Below, piece after piece: positions 56,952-64,000 of a stretch of 64,000 nt of DNA; position 1 is the stretch's first letter; every line of letters starts with the position of its first letter. The notes under the pieces were generated by a model. It worked only from the letters and a program-made list of their open reading frames with translations, was not told the DNA's origin and ran no database searches. Where the stretch lies: contig NC_083602.1 in assembly GCF_029168945.1 (NCBI RefSeq), forward strand, positions 76,156,600 to 76,220,599. The letters are read 5' to 3'. Source of the DNA: Cannabis sativa (lineage: Eukaryota; Streptophyta; Magnoliopsida; Rosales; Cannabaceae). The position numbers and the translations under genes are program-made.

Positions 56952-58926
56952 GTACTTATTCTTTTTCTCTATTCCTCTACACATCAATAATGGAGTGAGC
57001 TATTATTATTTTTTATTTAAAGCTTCCGTGTTTGTGTGTATCATGGGTTAATCATATATAGACATAGTTAATGTCTTCAACCAAGCAGAATAATATGATG
57101 ATCATTTTACAGCAATTGAATCAAACTATAATCATGAGTTTGAGACTTGACATGAGTGTGTCATTCTTTTCTGTTACTTGAGGTGATCTATATTTCGATT
57201 GGTTTTCTAAATATGAATACATTTGTAAATATTAATATATCAAGTCATATATATATGGGAACCAATTTGATGTGGAAGAAGCAATAACATTTGGTAGAGA
57301 TGCCGCTAGTTTTATTAGTAGAACTTTCATGAAAGTAAGAGTTATTATTTTTTTGTGAAAGGATGAAAGTAAGAGTTATTATTACTTTTCTTATTTGTAT
57401 ACAATCAATTGGGTCAAATGAGTATTGTCTTAATTTATCTCCGTTGCCTTTATTATTTTGCTCATGAAAAGCTTTAGATTGTTTGTATGAGTTTGGAGAA
57501 TGGCTGGCATATTAGTATATTTGTTAGCTTTATGATTGATTTGTTTCTAACATTTTTTATGGATCTTTTGGACCATTTATGTTCTTCTAAGCAGGTAAAA
57601 CATTTCAATTGTGTAACCATCTGAGTTTTTATAAGCCAAGTAATTGGTTGAATCAAAGTATTCTTGAATAAATGTCTAAAAAATCGTTATTTTCTTGGGT
57701 AGTGGATAGACTTTTAAGACACAACTTCTTAGCTCATGCTTCAACATCATTGAAATTTGCTATATGTTTTGTATACCATTTGACAATATGCTATTTTTAA
57801 GAATTCTTCCCTCTTTACAATAATTACATGTTTCATTTTTATGAGAAAACAGCTACATATAATAAATTTATAAGATAAGTTTGTTTGTATTGTTTTATGT
57901 GGTCCTTCAGGCTGCTTCTTCTCATATTGCATTCTGTTATATGACATGCTCATATTTGTGTTTATTCAAATTATTTCTTACAAATAAATTAAGAATCCTG
58001 TGTTAAACAACAAATATAACTATATCCGTTATTATTGTTGTGATTATTTTATTTTTATGTTGGATTGTATATAATTTATTAGGGTTGATATAAAACTGAT
58101 AGTATCTGACAAGAAATTTCTTAGCTACTTTGTTGCCTAGCATTTTGACATGTTCATGTTTTGGTTAATTATTGCTGCAGAAGTTTTGACAGCTACAAAG
58201 GCTATTCCCCAAAATGGATCATTTCTTTAGAGCCAATTGTTTTTTTTTTCTCTTTCATTTATTGATTTATTTCATCCATGGATCAGTACCCTTCCAAATA
58301 ATATGGCACTGAGATGATGGTATGATATTCCTAGATTTAAATTACCCAATTTACTATCATATATAGTTTAATTGCAGCTGTAATTAGTTTTGAACTATTG
58401 TGAGATCTTGATTGTACATTACTTCAATGCATATGTTTAATTTACTGATTTTCAGATGAGATTTTATAGTACTATTATATTATGTTTAACTTCTCTCACT
58501 ACTGTAGATCCCTCTCTATTGCAAGACAATGCAGAGTGTAACTTTCATAATGGCTAAATTGTAGTGACAGCTATGTATTGCTTGATTTTTATAATTTTCC
58601 TATAATTCTTTCTTGCACATAACATTTGAGGTTTTCGCATGAAAATTGGTATTCCGTTGTCGATATGGGTTATCCCCAATCAGTAAGTGTTTATTTTTTT
58701 CTTCATTTTATTGTTATGTGTTCTTTAGATAGAGATTTGAGCTACAAAATATTTAGTAGATATATTTTGATTTTACTCATTAATCGAGATACAATTATTA
58801 CTAGCTTTTATTTGTAGTGACAACTGAAAATGATGATGTGTTATTTGTAGTGGAAGGACTCTTCAACACCCTCCCTCGGGGTGAGCTGTGGTATAGTGTT
58901 GCTTCATTGAACCTTTGTATTGTGAG
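56952..58926. other. AT-rich spacer, no gene recognised
   Basis: This may include former PSY intron sequence. I saw no PSY-like blocks, tRNA or repeat structure. It ends with the GTGAG that should be the target duplication of the following LTR element. Confidence 0.55.
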
Positions 58927-60982
58927 TGTAACGCCCTGTCCAACAGGGACGCCACGTGTGTGCACTTTATTTAAAATACCAATAATTATATAAGATGTAA
59001 TTATACTAAAAGTATGGGTAATTAAAAATTTTTGATAGTTAAAAACTCAACCTTTAAACTATTTAACAAAAGATAAGTAACATGATTTATGGGGTCCCCC
59101 TGTTTCCAAAATATTTACAACTGGTTTCAAAGTATTTTACAACATAAACTTTATATTTTCCAAAATACGGTCAAAATAGAGCATCCTGTAAACTGGGCTG
59201 CCAGCGGCTGGTATGTACATTGCTGCTGCGACCATAACTCATGGTTGTTCGACTTTAGCTTTTCCTTTACCTGCACCATAAAGCACCAGTGAGTCACAGA
59301 GACTCAGCAAGAAAGTGATCAAAACAGTAATCGAAAGAAAATAACTATCAACTTATTCTCATGCCATTATGTTTACTCACTATTCGATAATAATAATAAG
59401 CATTTCCTTAAACATCATACATTCCTGGTACTTAATAAAGTACCACTTTTACCACTCGTTACATACGAGCTGAATATGTCACTATCGTTGCCCGATAACG
59501 CAAACGATAAGTAAGAGACCTAACCGCGGTCTCAAGAGTAATTACTCATAACGGTAATAACCGTTTCCAACCCTAGGTAATAACCTAGGCTTAATAAGCT
59601 TTAATCAACATCATGTTAATAATCAAAATCACCTCCATTCATTCATTGATTTTTAACCACATACGGTGCTTACCACTTTTCTTACCTTAATTCAGAAGTC
59701 AAGAATATGGCCGACCTGGGTGGAAAAACAAGCTAGGCAATTCCCGGTCCTATGTCACGACAATTGAGAAACACAAATAAATACCTTAACATAATATTCC
59801 GGATTAAAACCCTAATTCTAAACCGATTAGACTTAGCCTTCACCATCAATATAATAATTCAAATAACTCAAAATTATTCAAAGGCAGGTACTAGGTTCAA
59901 CCCCGAGCTAAACACGGATCGTAGAAAAACCCGAGAATTGTTCCCTGCGTCAGAATAGGCCGGCCGGTTCTGATACGCTGGAACCAACCTGGCCGACCGG
60001 TTCTTTGCCGCCGTACAGAACATTCACTCGGTTTTTCTCCTCCAGCTCGAACCAAAACCAAATCATACCTAATTTGCACTTCCAGAACAGTTCAACATAC
60101 TAAATACAATGCATTCAACATATCATTCAATCACAATTCATCATGTAACTCAAAATCAACATCTCACTTGTCAATTTTCATTAAAAACATCACTTTTCAC
60201 ACCTCTTTGTTGCACAGCCCTTAATCTCCCTCAATCTTTATTCACACAAGTTCCAAATCACCCTAAGAACCTAACCTATCTTCGCTTATACCCCAGCTCT
60301 GAATTAAATGAAAACCCTCACCAAAACCTAATCTAAACTCATGAAAATCAACCAAGAAAAGAGTAGAAACCTTACCTCCACTTAGCTAGCTCCTAGGGTT
60401 AGGATTAGCTCAAGAATTTGATGGGAAAGAAGTGAATTTTTCCCTGGTTCCAGCTCCTACAGTGATCGGCAGAAGGAGAAGAAGAGAAAACTTGGAGTTG
60501 TGTTTGTTTTTTTTTTTTGAAAAGAAAAGTGATTTCTTGCCTTGGAAGGCAACTTATTTAAATAAGGGTTTTGTTGCTTTGTTTTTTTTTTTTTTTTTTT
60601 TCTTCTTTGCAGCCACAAAATAAATAAATAAAGAAAAGGGATGGCCAAAAATAAAATGACTAAACTATCCCTCAAAATAACCTAAACTTAAATTATAACC
60701 TAGGGGCATTTTGGTAATTTTACTAATTCCCCAATCCGACATTCTAATAAAATTCTAACTTAATCCGGGATATTCTCAAAATAATTCTTTCATTTAATGT
60801 CGTGACATTGCTAACCACATAGCTAAATTTCCACAATTACCGGGCCCAAAATAACGTATTTCATTAAATAATTTCTCAAAAATTCATCTAAGTAAGATCA
60901 TAATCCTACTTCATTTTCCAAGTAATTACATATTTAATAAAATATGTCCATTTAAATATTATTTATTTTCTGGGATATTACA
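58927..60982 (-). repeat. Tekay-2 3' LTR, 2056 bp
   Basis: On the minus strand it starts TGTAATATCCCAG and ends GGGCGTTACA. It contains T/A homopolymers (60510-60520 and 60581-60601) and a CCGGCCGG-rich palindromic block (59957-60002). Confidence 0.85.
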
Positions 60983-61018
60983 ACTATCCCCCACTTATAG
61001 GAATTTCGTCCTCGAAAT

Positions 61019-64000
61019 TTACCTGAAAAGCTCGGGATACAACTCCCGCATCTGCGACTCTAATTCCCAAGTCGCTTCTTCAATTTTGCTATTCCGCCAC
61101 AACACTTTGACTAGTGGAATAGTCTTGTTTCGCAACACCTTTTCTTTCCTGTCTAAGATCTGTACTGGTTGTTCTTCATACGACAGGTCGGTTTGAAGCT
61201 CAATGTCTTCATAACTTAAGATATGAGTTGTATCAGATACATATTTCCGAAGCATCGAGACATGAAACATGTTATGAACCCCAGATAAAGCAGGAGGTAG
61301 AGCCAACCGATAAGCTACCTGACCTACTTTCTCAAGAATCTCAAATGGACCAATAAATCTGGGACTCAACTTTCCTTTCTTCCCGAACCTTCGAATTCCC
61401 TTCATTGGGGATACCCGAAGAAAAACAAAATCCCCAACTTGGAATTCAACATCTCTACGCTTTGGATGCGTAGCTTTTCTCGTCTACTTTGGGAAGCAAG
61501 CATACGAGCTCGAATCTTTTCGTAGCCTCGCTCGTTCTTTGGACGCCTTCGGGTCCAAGATACCTACGTTCACCAGCCTCATCCCAGTGAATAGGTGATC
61601 GACATTTCCTTCCATAAAGCATCTCATACGGAGCCATGCCAATGGTACTCTGATAACTATTGTTATAAGAAAATTCAATCAGAGGTAGGTACTTGTTCCA
61701 AGAACCCTCAAAGTCCATTATACATGCCCTCAACATATCCTCAAGTATCTGGATAGTCCTTTCAGATTGACCATCGGTTTGAGGATGAAAAGCTGTACTG
61801 AATTTCAACTTAGTACCCATTGCTTGCTGTAAACTTTCCCAGAATTTGGATGTAAATTTTGGATCTCGATCTGAAACTATCGACTTTGGGGCACCATGAA
61901 GTCGAACTATCTCCTTAATATACAAATCAGCATATTGATCCACTGTATACGTTGTCCTCACCGGGAGAAAGTGAGCAGACTTCGTATATCGATCCACTAT
62001 CACCCAAATAGAATCATAATACCCTACTGTTCTGGGTAATCCCACCACAAAATCCATGGTGATGTCTTCCCATTTCCATTCAGGAATCTTTAGAGGTTGA
62101 AGCAAACCTGCCGGCCTTTGGTGTTCTGCTTTAATTTGTTGACAGGTTAAGCATTTTGACACATATTCAACAATATCCCTCTTCATACCCGGCCACCAGT
62201 ATAAAGCTTTCACATCATGATACATCTTGGTTGTTCCCGGGTGTAAGGAGTACGGTGTAGTATGAGATTCATCAAGAATCTCTTGTCTGATTTCTTTGTC
62301 AACCTAAGTACACGTATTCGTTTTTGTATCGCAACAACCCATCAGATAAGCATGAAAAGTCTCTTGCCAATCCAGCCTCTAACTTCTCCTTATGTCCCTG
62401 TAGCTCAAGGTCACCTTGTTGGGCTACTCTAATTCTTTCCAATAGATTAGATTGTATGGTGATATTAGCAAGTTTTCCAATTACAAATTCAGTTCCCGCT
62501 CTCGTCATATCCTCAGCCAACTTGGCTGAGATTTCCTTTAGTTCACAAACTTGCCCTGGTCCTTTCCGACTTAGAGCATCCGCTACCACATTTGCTTTAC
62601 CAGGGTGGTAGAGAATCTCGCAGTCATAATCCTTGACCAGTTCTAACCATCGTCGTTGTCTCATATTTAAATCCTTCTGAGTGAAAAAGTACTTGAGGCT
62701 TTTGTGATCTGTATAAATTTCACACTTCTCACCGTACAGATAGTGACGCCAAACTTTTAGTGCAAAGACAACCGCTGCTAATTCAATATCATGGGTAGGA
62801 TATCGTTGCTCATACTCCTTCAATTGCCTGGATGCATAAGCAATCACTTTCCCTGACTGCATAAGGACACAACCTAACCCTTGTTTGGACGCATCACAAT
62901 AAATCACAAACTTTTCGTCACCTTTTGGTAAGGTTAACACAGGGGCGGTAATCAACCTTTGCTTCAATTCCTGGAAACTACCTTCACACTTGTCAGTCCA
63001 AACAAACTTACAATTCTTTCGGGTCAACTCAATTAAAGGCATAGAAATCTTTGCAAAGCCCTCAACAAATCTTCGGTAATACCCTGCTAACCCCAAGAAA
63101 CTTCTAACTTCAGTTGCTGACTTAGGTCGAGGCCAGTCACGCACTGCTTCAACCTTTACTGGATCCACTAAAATACCATCTTTACTCACCACATGCCCCA
63201 AGAAACTCACCTGAGGTAACCAAAATTCACATTTCTTAAATTTGGCATACAACTTATGCTCCCTGAGACGTTGTAATACCATTCGAAGATGTCTTTCGTG
63301 AGTCTCTTCCGAGTCTGAATAAATTAGAATATCATCGATAAAGACAATAACAAAATCATCCAGAAAATCTCTGAACACTCGGTTCATCAAATCCATAAAT
63401 GCTGCCGGGGCATTTGTTAATCCGAAGGACATTGCCAAGAATTCATAATGACCATACCGGGTCCGAAAAGCTGTCTTGGGAATATCCTCCTCTCGAATCC
63501 TCAGTTGGTGATAACCAGATCGAAGATCAATCTTAGAAAAGACAGTTTTACCCTGCAATTGATCAAATAAATCATCTATTCTTGGCAGAGGGTACTTGTT
63601 CTTCACTGTTAATTTGTTTAACTCCCGATAATCTATACACATTCGTAATGTTCCATCTTTCTTTTTCACAAACAAAACTGGTGCACCCCAAGGTGAAGTA
63701 CTAGGTCTAGTAAATTTCAAATCCATCATCCCCTGTAATTGAACTTTTAGCTCTTTCAGCTCTGCAGGTGCCATCCTATAGGGAGCTCTCGATACAGGCT
63801 CAGCTCCTGGTATTAAATCAATCTCAAAATCAATTTCACGTTTTGGTGGCAACCCTGGTAACTCTTCTGGGAATACATCCAGAAATTCTCGAACCACTGG
63901 GACATGCTCCGGTCCCGCTAGTGGTTCCCTGGAAATATCCACAACACTTGCTAAGAAACCAATGCACCCTTCACACAACAAATCCCTTGCCTTAAGGGCT
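61019..64000 (-). pseudogene. Tekay-2 pol (reverse transcriptase to chromodomain), frameshifted
   Basis: From the right: an [14 protein letters not shown] segment, reverse transcriptase ([14 protein letters not shown], catalytic FIDD near 63335), RNase H ([25 protein letters not shown]), integrase zinc region (CLTCQQIK, near 62130), catalytic [15 protein letters not shown] and the intact HPQTDGQSERT segment. A chromodomain-like C-terminus ([18 protein letters not shown]) ends YPELFR. The frame breaks by one base near 62300-62310 and several times at 61440-61520, between integrase and the C-terminal region. Gag and protease lie beyond the window. Confidence 0.92.

Larger units (their letters stand above)
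58927..64000 (-). mobile_element. Second Tekay chromovirus, truncated by the window edge
   Basis: The minus-strand order from the right is reverse transcriptase, RNase H, integrase, chromodomain, polypurine tract (AAGTGGGGGATAGT) and 3' LTR (58927-60982). The left flank GTGAG (58922-58926) is the expected target duplication. Protein similarity to the composite's chromovirus is strong, but the LTRs differ, so it is a separate family of the same clade. Confidence 0.9.

Noticed and set aside
58626..58817. 63-codon ORF near 58626
   Set aside because: AT-rich, hydrophobic by composition, no motif, no splice or promoter context.

Overview
The window is nuclear DNA of a flowering plant, most likely a eudicot. 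The evidence is spliced genes, a mitochondrial uL18-type ribosomal protein gene, a phytoene synthase exon relic, and dense nested LTR retrotransposons of plant-only lineages (Tat, Tekay, Athila, Ty1/copia, Cassandra). I cannot name the species from sequence alone. Only one host gene looks intact.

Layout. 1-2553: remains of Ty1/copia elements on the minus strand (gag, protease and pre-integrase coding sequence, a cut LTR, then a second related LTR). 2554-5330: the 3' part of a decayed plus-strand Tat-type gypsy element with an antisense ORF relic, a Harbinger-type MITE (target TAA) and its 3' LTR. 5331-9667: a gene island with an orphan exon, the uL18-family gene (minus strand, 5807-7117 coding) with its 5' leader, a 536-bp hAT MITE with an 8-bp target duplication, then AT-rich spacer.

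9673-50938 is one large nest resolved by perfect 5-bp target duplications. Level 1 is a non-coding 9.5-kb-class LTR element (LARD-1, target GCTCC). Inside it is a Tat gypsy element of about 12.1 kb (13915-45675, target ATAGA, minus strand) that carries an additional antisense, spliced gene with its own TATA box. Inside the Tat element are two further insertions: LARD-2 (16433-25973, target TTCGC, same family as LARD-1, in the antisense gene) and a composite unit (31473-41551, target GTATA, in the reverse transcriptase). The composite starts with a Cassandra-like LTR containing a 5S rRNA-like domain and a tRNA-Met primer site. It runs directly into a complete Tekay chromovirus and ends at the chromovirus 3' LTR.

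50944-58926: a degraded MuDR-type (MULE) transposase gene, an Athila gag fragment directly behind it, a non-autonomous DNA transposon with TTTAGCGACTA-type repeats holding a 5'-truncated LINE, AT-rich spacer, and a frameshifted phytoene synthase exon. 58927-64000: a second Tekay chromovirus on the minus strand (3' LTR, then pol) running off the window.

Nearly all element coding regions carry stops or frameshifts, so apart from the uL18-family gene this is a retrotransposon graveyard. Its value lies in the order of insertions, the hybrid Cassandra/chromovirus unit, the non-coding LARD pair, and the separately promoted antisense gene of the Tat element.
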